Shown here piece after piece: positions 37,156-45,286 of a DNA stretch of 64,000 nucleotides. Positions within the stretch are counted from its first letter, which is position 1, and every line of letters begins with the position of its first letter. The notes beneath the pieces were generated by a model. That model did not search any database. It was not told the DNA's origin and worked only from the letters and a program-made list of their open reading frames with translations. The DNA lies in the NCBI RefSeq assembly GCF_014201335.1, contig NZ_JACHEB010000009.1:224778-288777 (forward strand). The letters run 5' to 3'. This stretch comes from Tunturiibacter gelidiferens. Lineage in GTDB: Bacteria > Acidobacteriota > Terriglobia > Terriglobales > Acidobacteriaceae. Both the position numbers and the translations under genes were made by a program.

Positions 37156-37896
37156 CTACCAGGGCAGTTCGTTTCCGAGGTGGATAAACTTTCCGCTCGG
37201 CCCGTCCTGACCGATGAGCGCAAGCTCGACGCTGGTCTTGGCCCCATCACCAATCTCCATCTGGGCTTGCTGCGTACCCAATTCGGTTTTTACCCATCCC
37301 GGATGAGCAGAGTTGACCTTAATGTTAGTGGACTGCAATTCTGCCGCTAGGTGAACGGTGAATTGATTCAGCGCCGTCTTCGATGCGTTATATGCGAAGG
37401 CTTTGAATGGCGTGATGGGGCTCCCAGGCATTGCCTGTAGCGTAAGCGAACCCACGATGCTGCCCAGATTTACGATTCGGCCTGCAGGGCTCTTCTTCAG
37501 CAGCGGCAGAAACTCGCGTGTAATTGCGACAACGGAAAAGAGGTTTGCGTTGAAGACCGACTGAAGCTCTTCTTGTGTTGTCTCGATTGTATGGGCATTC
37601 AACAATCCGCCTTCACCGCCTACGCCGGCGTTATTCACAAGAATATCGAGCTTTCCGAACTTCTCGGCCACAAAGGCGGCAGCTCTCTTCCGGTCTGCGT
37701 CTTTGGTGATGTCCACTACTACGGGATAAGCTTCGATGCTTTCCGCGAGAAGCTTATCGGCAGCCTCGTGCGCAGCATGCTGCGTTCTCCCACCGACGAC
37801 GATCACAATACCCATCTTTCCTAGCTGACGGGCCGTTTCGAGACCAATTCCACGGGTTGCCCCTGTAATGAGCGCAACTTTCTCGTTATTAGACAT
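37156..37896 (-). CDS. Short-chain dehydrogenase/reductase
   Basis: NAD(P)-dependent oxidoreductase, 246 residues. Cofactor motif TGATRGIG (residues 11-18), NNAG (about 88-91), catalytic Ser in LGSIVGS and YNASK (Tyr-x3-Lys) are all present. The last strands end at ELPW. ATG at 37896 has AGGAGGG 8 nt upstream. A longer in-frame start would extend into the duplicated leader and is rejected. The leader is the second copy of that found before the amidohydrolase. Confidence 0.9.
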   Translation of the reverse strand: MSNNEKVALITGATRGIGLETARQLGKMGIVIVVGGRTQHAAHEAADKLLAESIEAYPVVVDITKDADRKRAAAFVAEKFGKLDILVNNAGVGGEGGLLNAHTIETTQEELQSVFNANLFSVVAITREFLPLLKKSPAGRIVNLGSIVGSLTLQAMPGSPITPFKAFAYNASKTALNQFTVHLAAELQSTNIKVNSAHPGWVKTELGTQQAQMEIGDGAKTSVELALIGQDGPSGKFIHLGNELPW

Positions 37897-38450
37897 TTTT
37901 TGCCCTCCTGAACGATTTAGACAAAAGCTAGCGCCTTCTTTCGAATTCGCCATCTACTCTATTTTGGAAGGAAGGGGAAGAAATGGTCTTGGAAAAAACC
38001 GACACAATTTGACGATTCCTACCATTTTTGAGTTCCCACAGCCATGTGAGCTGTTTGTCCGCCTGGATTGCTATGCGTTTAGAGTGTTGTGCGGGCCGAT
38101 CGCGATGAGTAGACGATTGCAATAGTTGCATGCTGCGCGCGAGTAACTTGGTGGATCGCACGTTTGCGAAACCGCCCCGCATCAACCTCGCGTGCGCGTC
38201 GCGGAGGTGTCTGAAACGCAGTTTATCCGCACCTTCCGCGCGACGTCGACGGAAGCCGCCGCACCGCTACCTGAAGCGCCGCCGCGTCTAGCGTGTGATG
38301 TTTCTTCTGCACACCATCAACGCCGAAGCGTAACGGATATTTGGTTCGAAGCCTCGCCACGTAGAGTTTCCGTATAGCAACTCACCCACTCTCTCAGCCA
38401 ATTAAAACATTGAAACAGGACCGAGATTCGTCTCCATATCCAAAGTTGGT
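37897..38450. repeat. Leader module type II, copy 2 (with AraC remnant)
   Basis: Second copy of the duplicated segment at 16,739-17,295. Both copies contain GACAAAAGCTAGCGCC, GCGATGAGTAGACGATTGCA and CTCACCCACTCTCTCAGCC. Similarity stops at the start codon on one side and in the middle of an intergenic stretch on the other. Confidence 0.8.
38106..38375 (+). pseudogene. AraC-family regulator remnant
   Basis: Paralogue of the remnant at 16.95-17.25 kb, more decayed. It reads MSRRLQ, a stop (TAG replaces Gln), VAEVSETQFIRTFRA, then a frameshifted PHRYLKRRR and RSVTDIWFEA. It lies divergently from the SDR gene. Confidence 0.68.
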
Positions 38451-38990
38451 GACTGTGCCTTGCTGCGAAGCATGCGGAAAGGCTCAGCCGCTTGACGATG
38501 AGTATTTCGTTCGCATGCTTTCCATGAAGAACCGTCCTCATGACACTGACTAATCACGAGACGCGCGGAACGCTGCGCTCTCTGAAGAATCCAAACAAAC
38601 AACGATTTACTCAAGCACTCCTCCGCTCAGTGAATAATCTGGCCGTGCACTCTCCGACAGGAATCTACATTGGTCAGAGACTCGCCTACGACGTAGACCT
38701 CGACCGTCTATGCAGAGTTATCGAACGTTCGACCTTGGGCTTGCATTTGGAAGAGTTCAAAACAGGGATACCGGTCGGGCATCACTGCAAAGCCTACGCC
38801 CTCGATAGATTCGCAGAGGCACCGCCGGCACAGGCGCGGGATGTGAGAACCATTTAGGACGGAGCAACATCTGGGCAAAGACGGGATCTTGGAGTGAATG
38901 TCTTCACCTACTGGGTTCCGTCAGCTGGAAGGACCGGAACGAGCAACTCTGTGGGCGGCGCGTCGTCTTGCGGCCCTTGTCTCGTCACCA
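38430..38990 (+). pseudogene. Conserved hypothetical protein, broken by frameshifts
   Basis: Three consecutive frame pieces: VTVPCCEACGKAQPLDDEYF then VRMLSMKNRPHDTD; TLRSLKNPNKQRFTQALLRS, YIGQRLAYDVDLDRLCRVIE, HHCKAYALDRFAEA; and VFTYWVPSA. They look like one cytosolic protein with a Cys pair near its N-terminus (CCEACG), resembling HNH-like or 'cysteine-rich N-terminal' hypothetical proteins. At least two frameshifts. It occupies the place where an AraC gene stands before other repeat copies. Confidence 0.5.
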
Positions 38991-39011
38991 CTGTTGATCT
39001 CCAGCAGGAGT

Positions 39012-39085
39012 CACCAGCATTTGATGGTTTTCGCCTAGATGCCTGCCCTTATCCAAACCTACATTCAGACAGGCGGGACAGTGAA
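39012..39085 (+). repeat. Six-copy intergenic element, copy F (most diverged)
   Basis: Reads CCAGCATTTGATGG, TTTTCGCCTAGATGCCTGCC, then CAAACCTACATTCAGACAGG and GGGACAG. The central TTTTCGCCTAGATGC block is intact. The segment between CCAGCAT and GATGG is shortened. It lies 27 bp before a small ORF and 280 bp before the S10 peptidase gene, same strand. Confidence 0.7.
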
Positions 39086-39111
39086 TCCAGATTAACTGGA
39101 AACATAGGCTT

Positions 39112-39336
39112 ATGTACATGATTTTGTTTTGGAAACGATGCAGCTTGCCTACACTTGCGGCAATAGCGCTTGTCACAGTTCTTGGAATTAACTCGAAGGT
39201 GTTCGCATCCTCTAGCAATGGACAAAACGGTGAGTCAAGCAATTACACCCGAGAGAATATTGCCGCAGTGCCCTGCAACGTCCTCGTAACAAGGAACGAC
39301 CGCGTCAGACCTGCAGGTGAGGTGTTATCCCTCTGA
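39112..39336 (+). CDS. Small secreted protein or truncated gene, 74 residues
   Basis: The ATG opens a frame with a clear signal peptide (LPTLAAIALVTVLGINSKVFA) and about 40 more residues with no recognisable domain. It sits where the repeat's target gene is expected. It may be the 5' stub of a replaced gene or a short leader gene ahead of the peptidase, which begins 31 bp later. Confidence 0.4.
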   Translation: MYMILFWKRCSLPTLAAIALVTVLGINSKVFASSSNGQNGESSNYTRENIAAVPCNVLVTRNDRVRPAGEVLSL

Positions 39337-39367
39337 ATTATGAACTCCGATCTTAAGAAAACGAGGC

Positions 39368-40927
39368 GTGGCTTTGAATTTTTTAGTGAAATGCGTATTT
39401 GCTAGTTGCATGTCGATGGGATTAACTTTATCGGGTCCGGCTTTTTGCCAGGCGACTAAGGCTCCGGGTGAGGTGAAGGAAGAATCGGATCAAGGCATCT
39501 CGATTCCGAAGGAAGCGACTGCGGTTACCCAGCATGAGGCGAGTATCGGCGGCCGAGGCATCCATTACACGGCGACCGTTGGTGACTTGCTGATCTCGAA
39601 GGAAGAGCACGACCAGAACTACAAGCCCTATCACAGCGTTTTCTACGTTGCCTACACCGAAGACGGAGAGGACGCGAAGAACCGCCCAGTTACCTTTCTT
39701 TATAACGGCGGCCCGGGCACGGCGAGCATCTGGCTGGAGATGGGATCGGTCGGACCGGTGCGCGTAATTTCTCAAAGCCCCGAACCAACCAACAATCCCC
39801 CCTTCAAGGTAGTTCCAAACGAGTACAGCCTGTTGGATAAGTCGGACCTGGTGTTTATCGATGCGCCGGGCACCGGCTACTCCCGCCCGGTGGGCAAAGG
39901 AACAATAAAAGACGTGGCAGGCGTGGACGAAGACCTTACCGCCTTCACGAAGTTCATCGTTCGGTATATTACGGTGAATCAGCGCTGGAATTCGCCGAAA
40001 TTTCTCTTTGGGGAATCTTACGGAACAACTCGGTCGGCTGGCCTGTCGGCGACGCTCAGCAATGCAGGAGTACAGCTAAATGGAATTGTGCTGCTGTCTT
40101 CGCTACTGAATTTCAACACAGGATCGGCCGGTCTTGATAATTCCTACATCACTGACCTTCCAAGCTTCGCGGCGACCGCCTACTACCATAACAAGGTTGC
40201 GAACAAGCCGGCAGACGTGATGACCTTCATCGAGCAGGCGCGAGAGTTCGCGCAGGGGGCGTACACTAAGGCGCTCTATCAAGGCAATGCTTTGAGTGCG
40301 GCGGATCTGGATAGAACCGCTATACAAATGAGCGCCTTCACCGGACTGAGTGTTCAGTATCTAAAGGAAGCAAATCTGCGCGTGAGCGCGGCACGCTTCA
40401 GGAAAGAACTGCTGCGTGACCAGGGCAAAATTCTGGGTCGCTACGATGCGCGTTTCGAGGCCCCAGATCAGAATGATGCGGGAGAGTACCCAGGATTCGA
40501 TCCGTCGAGCACTGGGGTAACGGGCGCGTATGTCGCATCCTTCCACGATTATCTACAGCGTGAGTTGAAATACACGAGCGACGAAACCTACAACACAAGG
40601 GGTCCGGGCTTGTACGAGAACTGGGATTGGAAACACCGCGGGACGGACGACGATTGGCCGCAGGCGTGGCCTTATGTGGCGGGGGATCTGGGTGACACAA
40701 TTCGCAAAAACCCTCACCTGATGGTGTTCTCAGCCAATGGCATCTATGACTTGGCGACACCCTTCAGCTCGACTGAATGGGAGCTTTCTCATATGGGCAC
40801 GAATGGCAAGCTACTGCAAAACGTGCGTTATGGTTACTATCCGGCCGGCCATATGGTGTACCTGAATGTAGAGGCGCTGAAGGAGTTCCGGCAGGACCTT
40901 GCGCACTTCTACAACGACGCTCAATAG
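39368..40927 (+). CDS. S10-family serine carboxypeptidase-like protein, secreted
   Basis: 519 residues starting at GTG (39368). The signal peptide (KCVFASCMSMGLTLSGPAFCQ) indicates export. S10 hallmarks are FLYNGGPGTASIWLEMG (oxyanion region), LFGESYGTTRS (catalytic Ser), NGIYDLATPFSS (Asp) and YYPAGHMVYLN (His), so the triad is complete. Length fits bacterial S10 proteins. Likely a periplasmic carboxypeptidase or acyl-transferring relative. Repeat copy F upstream suggests the same regulatory family as the other repeat-linked genes. Confidence 0.88.
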   Translation: MALNFLVKCVFASCMSMGLTLSGPAFCQATKAPGEVKEESDQGISIPKEATAVTQHEASIGGRGIHYTATVGDLLISKEEHDQNYKPYHSVFYVAYTEDGEDAKNRPVTFLYNGGPGTASIWLEMGSVGPVRVISQSPEPTNNPPFKVVPNEYSLLDKSDLVFIDAPGTGYSRPVGKGTIKDVAGVDEDLTAFTKFIVRYITVNQRWNSPKFLFGESYGTTRSAGLSATLSNAGVQLNGIVLLSSLLNFNTGSAGLDNSYITDLPSFAATAYYHNKVANKPADVMTFIEQAREFAQGAYTKALYQGNALSAADLDRTAIQMSAFTGLSVQYLKEANLRVSAARFRKELLRDQGKILGRYDARFEAPDQNDAGEYPGFDPSSTGVTGAYVASFHDYLQRELKYTSDETYNTRGPGLYENWDWKHRGTDDDWPQAWPYVAGDLGDTIRKNPHLMVFSANGIYDLATPFSSTEWELSHMGTNGKLLQNVRYGYYPAGHMVYLNVEALKEFRQDLAHFYNDAQ

Positions 40928-40944
40928 ACCGATTGTTGATGCCG

Positions 40945-41222
40945 GATGGTAGGCATTGCGGTTGTACTCCCACACATCTCCGAAAACCTGTTTTGTCCAG
41001 ACTTGGTGACGGCATTGATGACGGCACCTCCGGAGCGCCCATACTCCGCAGAGTAGTTTGCTGTCTCAACCTTGAACTCGGAGAGGCCATCTGGAGGCGG
41101 CTTGAGCGTGAATGAGTTTCCGTTTCCAAAATCGGCCGTCATGTTGTTGTTCGTAATGCCGTCGAGCAGGTAGTTATTGAAGACAGTGTTCATCCCGTTC
41201 GCAGTAAAAGAGCCGCTCTGCA
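40945..41222 (-). pseudogene. Oar-like TonB receptor, plug segment (inverted)
   Basis: Minus-strand reading GSFTANGMNTVFNNYLLDGI, then FTLKPPPDGLSEFKVETANY and SAEYGRSGGAVINAVTKSGQ. This is the plug domain of an Oar-type receptor, without signal peptide or barrel. It abuts the N-terminal segment of what seems to be the same gene, which lies on the opposite strand. Confidence 0.78.
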
Positions 41223-41665
41223 CGGCGCTTAAGATCGGTACCTATACGATCAAGGTACAGGCAGCGGGATTTCAATCTACGGAAAGAACGCATCTCTCAA
41301 TCTCGATCCAGCAGGAGTTTAAGTTGGATCTGTCTCTAGGAGTCACAGGCGATGTAAACACAGTCTCCGTCACCACTGGGCAAGAATCGCTCCAGACCCA
41401 GGAGGCCTCCGTTGGACAGACGATCAGCGAGCGCGAAATGAATAACCTGCCGCTGAACGGACGCAACTACACATTGCTTACGCAGTTGGCGCCTGGAACC
41501 ACAACCACCACCTATGATAGCGGTCATGGGGAGCTATAACCGCAACCAGTTCGGCGGAAGTCTGGGAGGTCCTGTCAACATCCCTCACCTGTACGAGAGG
41601 CAGGGATAGAACGTTCTTCTTTGTAGATTATGAAGGCACCAGGATTCGGCAGGGACAGGCATAAA
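41223..41665 (+). pseudogene. Oar-like TonB receptor, N-terminal and post-plug segments
   Basis: Starts in mid-domain: KIGTYTIKVQAAGFQSTERT (carboxypeptidase-regulatory-like end), then VTTGQESLQTQEASVGQTIS and NNLPLNGRNYTLLTQLAPGT (TonB-box/plug start). After TTYDSGHG it jumps to YNRNQFGGSLGGPVNIPHLY and, after a frameshift, TFFFVDYEGTRIRQGQA, the first barrel strands. The plug segment expected between them is the inverted piece at 40,945-41,222. Confidence 0.75.
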
Positions 41666-42149
41666 GTGGAGGAGGGAGAACGTTGTCCTGGCGCCTGGCG
41701 CGGAGCAGAACTGTGGCGCAAGATTCAGCGAGCGTTACGGCCCCCTAAGTAATCTATGAGGCTTTGCGACCCTTGACTGCTTTTGAAGGAGTTGCGTTGA
41801 GCCGCTGCCGCCTCACGAAGAGCGTGTGTACCGTCATTGCTCCCGATGCGAGGACAACGCTGATCTCAACGAGTAACCGAGAGAGTTCCCTCCATCGGCA
41901 CGGCGCAGGAAAGCTTTAACAGCTTATCTAGCGCATCGGTTTTTTGATCTTTCAGAATGACGTGCTGCCGCGCCAACATCTGCTGCCACTCCCCTAGAAG
42001 CGGAAGTATGTGGACCTCGTGGCGTTGCACGAACAGCACGTTCACTTTGCGAGACGTGGGACAACAGGCTACGTTTGCACAGGATTCGCTGAAGCCTTCG
42101 CGGACAATTGCATTCTCGGAAAGCTCTGAAGGAATCTCCAGTCCTCCGC
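41666..42149. other. Decayed region, about 480 bp
   Basis: The minus strand has a stop-free stretch from about 42,140 to 41,870 that contains NVLFVQRHEVHILPLLGEWQ and KDQKTDALDKLLKL, but no good start and no family recognised. Downstream of it (41,860-41,758) is a membrane-protein-like tail, SVVLASGAMTVHTLFVRRQR. Probably fragments of two genes. Confidence 0.35.
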
Positions 42150-42269
42150 AAAGACGCCAGTGGTTTGCGCTATTGCATTAACTCGGCGTCGTTGCGCTTC
42201 ATTCCTCTCGATGAGCTGGAGAGCGCGGGGTATGGTAAATATCTCGAACTATTTGAAAAGCAGAAATAG
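42150..42269 (+). pseudogene. Peptide-methionine (R)-S-oxide reductase (MsrB), C-terminal fragment
   Basis: The frame ending in TAG at 42,267 reads GLRYCINSASLRFIPLDELE then SAGYGKYLELFEKQK. It contains the MsrB active-site block RYCINSASLRF with the catalytic Cys. The zinc-binding N-terminal part is missing. Confidence 0.8.
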
Positions 42270-42279
42270 GAGTAACGAC

Positions 42280-42408
42280 ATGGATGGATCAAACGAACGC
42301 GCAGTCCTTGCTGGAGGCTGTTTTTGGGGGATGCAGGATCTGATACGCAGCTTTCCCGGCGTAATGAAGACACGAGTCGGATACATCGGCGGCAAAGTCG
42401 CAACAGGA
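42280..42408 (+). pseudogene. Peptide-methionine (S)-S-oxide reductase (MsrA), N-terminal fragment
   Basis: ATG at 42280 with AGGAG 7 nt upstream and 10 bp after the MsrB stop. ERAVLAGGCFWGMQDLIRSF contains the MsrA catalytic motif GCFWG, then PGVMKTRVGYIGG. After GGK the sequence changes to a different gene. Together with MsrB it is the relic of an msrB-msrA operon. Confidence 0.82.
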
Positions 42409-42568
42409 AGGTGCCATCATCCTCGGCATCGGCGGCGATAACAGCAATTGGGCCAAGGGTTATTTCTTTGAGGGCGTGATGACCAAAGGGATGCCCACCA
42501 AACAGGCGATGGAAGCGATTCAGAGCAATATCGTGGGGGCACGGTACGCCGGGCAACTGCAGCCTTAG
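42396..42568 (+). pseudogene. Alpha-L-arabinofuranosidase (family B catalytic domain), C-terminal fragment
   Basis: The frame QEGAIILGIGGDNSNWAKGY, then FFEGVMTKGMPTKQAMEAIQ and SNIVGARYAGQLQP, then stop, is the end of the arabinofuranosidase catalytic domain (motif GIGGDNSN, FxEGVMT). It is joined out of frame to the MsrA stub. It fits the arabinose-directed locus that begins 60 bp further on the other strand. Confidence 0.75.
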
Positions 42569-42627
42569 CAACGAGGACCGCACAGGAACTCTCATACTGC
42601 CGGTACTCCCGGATCATCGCGCCTCGC

Positions 42628-45198
42628 TCAAGTCACATTGATAACAACCTTAGAATTGATCGCAAAGCTGGACGCCGGCAAGAGGATGGCACTTCCTTCT
42701 ATGCTGCCCATGGATGTGGTGTGAAGCTCCTTCGCACTAGGGGAATGAATGTGGACGACGATGTCCCCGCTGAAACCGGGCGACACTTCAACCGTCACTC
42801 TCCAACCACCGCCTGATTCGGCCTCGGTCATCCAAGTGATCAAGCCGAATTTGGTAGGGCAATTCGCAACAGAGATTCTTTGTCCCTTCGCGAACCAGTG
42901 CCGCGGCGCTGCTTTTTGCAGATGACAACGGATCACATCCGTCTCCTCATAGCAAAGCAACCAGCGCAAACCAACAGTCGGCTGCAAGGTGCTGTTGACA
43001 ACCGCGGACCACCCATACCGACTGCCCTCTCCCGCATAACTTCCCGGTATCCAGGCATCTTCTGGAGCGTAGAAGTTTCCGGAGTCGCCTGCATAGCAGA
43101 CGAGCGCATACAGGTTCAGCAGAAATGGACGGTAGTCTTCCTGGCGGATCTTTACCGACAAGCTTCCGTGATCCATAAAATTTGAGGTCCGTGCTACGGC
43201 TCCGTCAGTGTGCAAGCCGACGATCTGCATACCCGCAAGTTCTCGATGCCTGAGATGGCCAATATCGAGAGCAGGGTCGCCCCAATCAGCAAGAAACCAA
43301 TCCTGCATGAATCGATGATTTTCGTAGCTAGACAGCTCAGTCGGCCGATGATCGATATCATCCGGCGTGAACGGCGTAATGCCTGCTGCGCGCATGTCCG
43401 CAGCTCGAAGAGTCAGAGTAGCCTCAAGCGAGCGCTGAATATTTCCGCGCATCTCGCTAGCTATCGCCTCGTACCGTTCGGATGCAGCGCGAAGTGTATC
43501 TGACTTCTTTGCCTCAGCAGCCAGCCTAAGACAGCGGGCATGCTCCTTCAAGCCGCGCCAAACGCAGACTGAATTTTGATAGTAGAAAGGGTGCGAAGCA
43601 GGAAAATCATTATTGGGATCACCCAGATCAGCCTCTGGAGAACCATAGATCAGGCCATACCGCCTGTCTGTCGAAGCAAAATGCCTCTTCGAGTCCTCGT
43701 ATCGCTTGAGGACAAACCCGATCATACGTTCGAGGATTGGCAGACGCAGTTCAAGGCTCTGAAGATTCCGTTTGTAATCGAACGACCGCGCTGAGTTCGC
43801 AAGAAAGATTCCGATATTCAGGGGTCCCTCGACCTGATCTTGTGTGTTGTAGAGAAAGTCCCCGTTTGGCAAAACGTACTTCTCAAGGTAGTTTTGGAAA
43901 TAACTGTCGGCGTCGTCAGTCAAGCCCCACAACTGCAGAGCCCATATGAATTCGTAGTGAGCAACAGGGAAGAGAGCATGACTACGCTCCGGAATCTTCG
44001 TGTAACCGCCTTCCCCTATCTGATAAGTTGGCTCGAGGCCGCGATAGCTGCAACGCGAAAGCGTAATGCCAGCGCGAGCGGCATTCAATAACCACTCGTC
44101 CGGAATCTCGATCGGCATCGTGCTTTCGTAAAGAGAAGACCATCGATTCCAAATCCCAGCCAGCGCTACGTAAAAGGATTGCGGAGAGCAATTCCAATAA
44201 CGATCAAGGTAGCTCCGTCCGTCGGTACCCTTTAGAAGTTCGCGTCTGCCGGCGTGTCGGGTGACCTCTATCTCAGGGATCATGGATCGAACGCGGCCCA
44301 TAGGCTTAGCATCGACACCGGCCGGCAAAAGCACCATCGTCTCATAGCCACAACCGTGATCCGAATTCCACACGCCGATATCCGCTACGGGTAGGTAGCC
44401 ACCTAGCAGCGTGCGCTTGCTCCAGCCAGCCTTGTACTTATAGAGCTGGGGACCGTCGCCGGCTAACAGTTCGGCCGGATCAAAGTACGCTCCCAGTTCG
44501 TCGGGCGCCCAAACCTCATCTGCAGAAGCCGACTGGGCAGGCCTCCGCGAGCTGCCATCGGGCTCCAAATAAAGCGAGGCCTTTGGCCCACCCTGCTCGT
44601 TTGCAACGAGAGTCCATCCGATGTACTCAGCTCCCAGAGCTGCGACGTTCTCATAACACGGGTCTTCGGTAGATTGAAGCAAATAAAGCCCCGCCGCGTC
44701 AGGTCCCGGAATGTACTGCGCTGTCCGCTCAAGCTTGACCCCGTCGGGCGTATTAGTGGGCCTCGGTCTTATCTTCGAGAGATCGCCTATCTGCTTCGGG
44801 ATACAAGCAATCGTGCCGCGCTCCGCCGTTACATATGCAATCGCCCCTCGATGCGTCACGTGTTTTTCGAAGACGGCCGTCTCCACACCGTTCATGTCGA
44901 CAATCGTAATCAGCATCCAGCCATCGAGAGCGTCGCCAGGCTTCAGGTGTCCCGTATGGCCACCCGCCTTAGCAGTTACGTCCTCGTTCGCAATCGCGCT
45001 GACCGTGGGAGCATTTTTCAAAGCCTCTCTTTCCCCCGGCAGCAGGAGCGAAAACTCATTTGGGATACGTCCGGGCGCATATGTGCCGGGCGTCAGCGGC
45101 TTTCCTTCAAATCCGAATGCAAAACCGGCCTCAAAGGCTGAAGCAGCTCCTGCACTGGCCAAGAGCTTTAGAAAGTCTCGGCGTTCCAGCATCGTCAT
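42628..45198 (-). CDS. Tat-exported six-hairpin glycosidase-like protein
   Basis: 856 residues with a twin-arginine leader (ERRDFLKLLASAGAASAFEA). The central region (about 370-700) has repeated alpha-helical pairs typical of (alpha/alpha)6 glycosidases: YEFIWALQLWGLTDDADSYF, LPNGDFLYNTQDQVEGPLNI, FYYQNSVCVWRGLKEHARCL. An N-terminal beta region precedes it and a C-terminal beta-sandwich follows. ATG at 45198 has GGAG 6 nt upstream. It lies 88 bp downstream of the GH127 gene in the same direction, probably co-transcribed. A role in oligosaccharide hydrolysis is inferred from fold and context; the family number is uncertain. Confidence 0.78.
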   Translation of the reverse strand: MTMLERRDFLKLLASAGAASAFEAGFAFGFEGKPLTPGTYAPGRIPNEFSLLLPGEREALKNAPTVSAIANEDVTAKAGGHTGHLKPGDALDGWMLITIVDMNGVETAVFEKHVTHRGAIAYVTAERGTIACIPKQIGDLSKIRPRPTNTPDGVKLERTAQYIPGPDAAGLYLLQSTEDPCYENVAALGAEYIGWTLVANEQGGPKASLYLEPDGSSRRPAQSASADEVWAPDELGAYFDPAELLAGDGPQLYKYKAGWSKRTLLGGYLPVADIGVWNSDHGCGYETMVLLPAGVDAKPMGRVRSMIPEIEVTRHAGRRELLKGTDGRSYLDRYWNCSPQSFYVALAGIWNRWSSLYESTMPIEIPDEWLLNAARAGITLSRCSYRGLEPTYQIGEGGYTKIPERSHALFPVAHYEFIWALQLWGLTDDADSYFQNYLEKYVLPNGDFLYNTQDQVEGPLNIGIFLANSARSFDYKRNLQSLELRLPILERMIGFVLKRYEDSKRHFASTDRRYGLIYGSPEADLGDPNNDFPASHPFYYQNSVCVWRGLKEHARCLRLAAEAKKSDTLRAASERYEAIASEMRGNIQRSLEATLTLRAADMRAAGITPFTPDDIDHRPTELSSYENHRFMQDWFLADWGDPALDIGHLRHRELAGMQIVGLHTDGAVARTSNFMDHGSLSVKIRQEDYRPFLLNLYALVCYAGDSGNFYAPEDAWIPGSYAGEGSRYGWSAVVNSTLQPTVGLRWLLCYEETDVIRCHLQKAAPRHWFAKGQRISVANCPTKFGLITWMTEAESGGGWRVTVEVSPGFSGDIVVHIHSPSAKELHTTSMGSIEGSAILLPASSFAINSKVVINVT

Positions 45199-45286
45199 AC
45201 GCGCTCCGAATCCAGGAAATCAAAACGCGATAAGCAATTCATCAACACCGGTCGCGTATCGCTTCACTCACTCTTGTAGTTGTCGC

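Noticed and set aside
20770..39085. CRISPR array or clustered tandem repeats
   Set aside because: The six repeats are kilobases apart, in both orientations, with genes between them and no spacers.
14409..42627. A complete secondary-metabolite gene cluster
   Set aside because: Tailoring-type enzymes (methyltransferase, glycosyltransferases, oxygenase) are present, but there is no core synthase and the genes are separated by debris and oppositely oriented.
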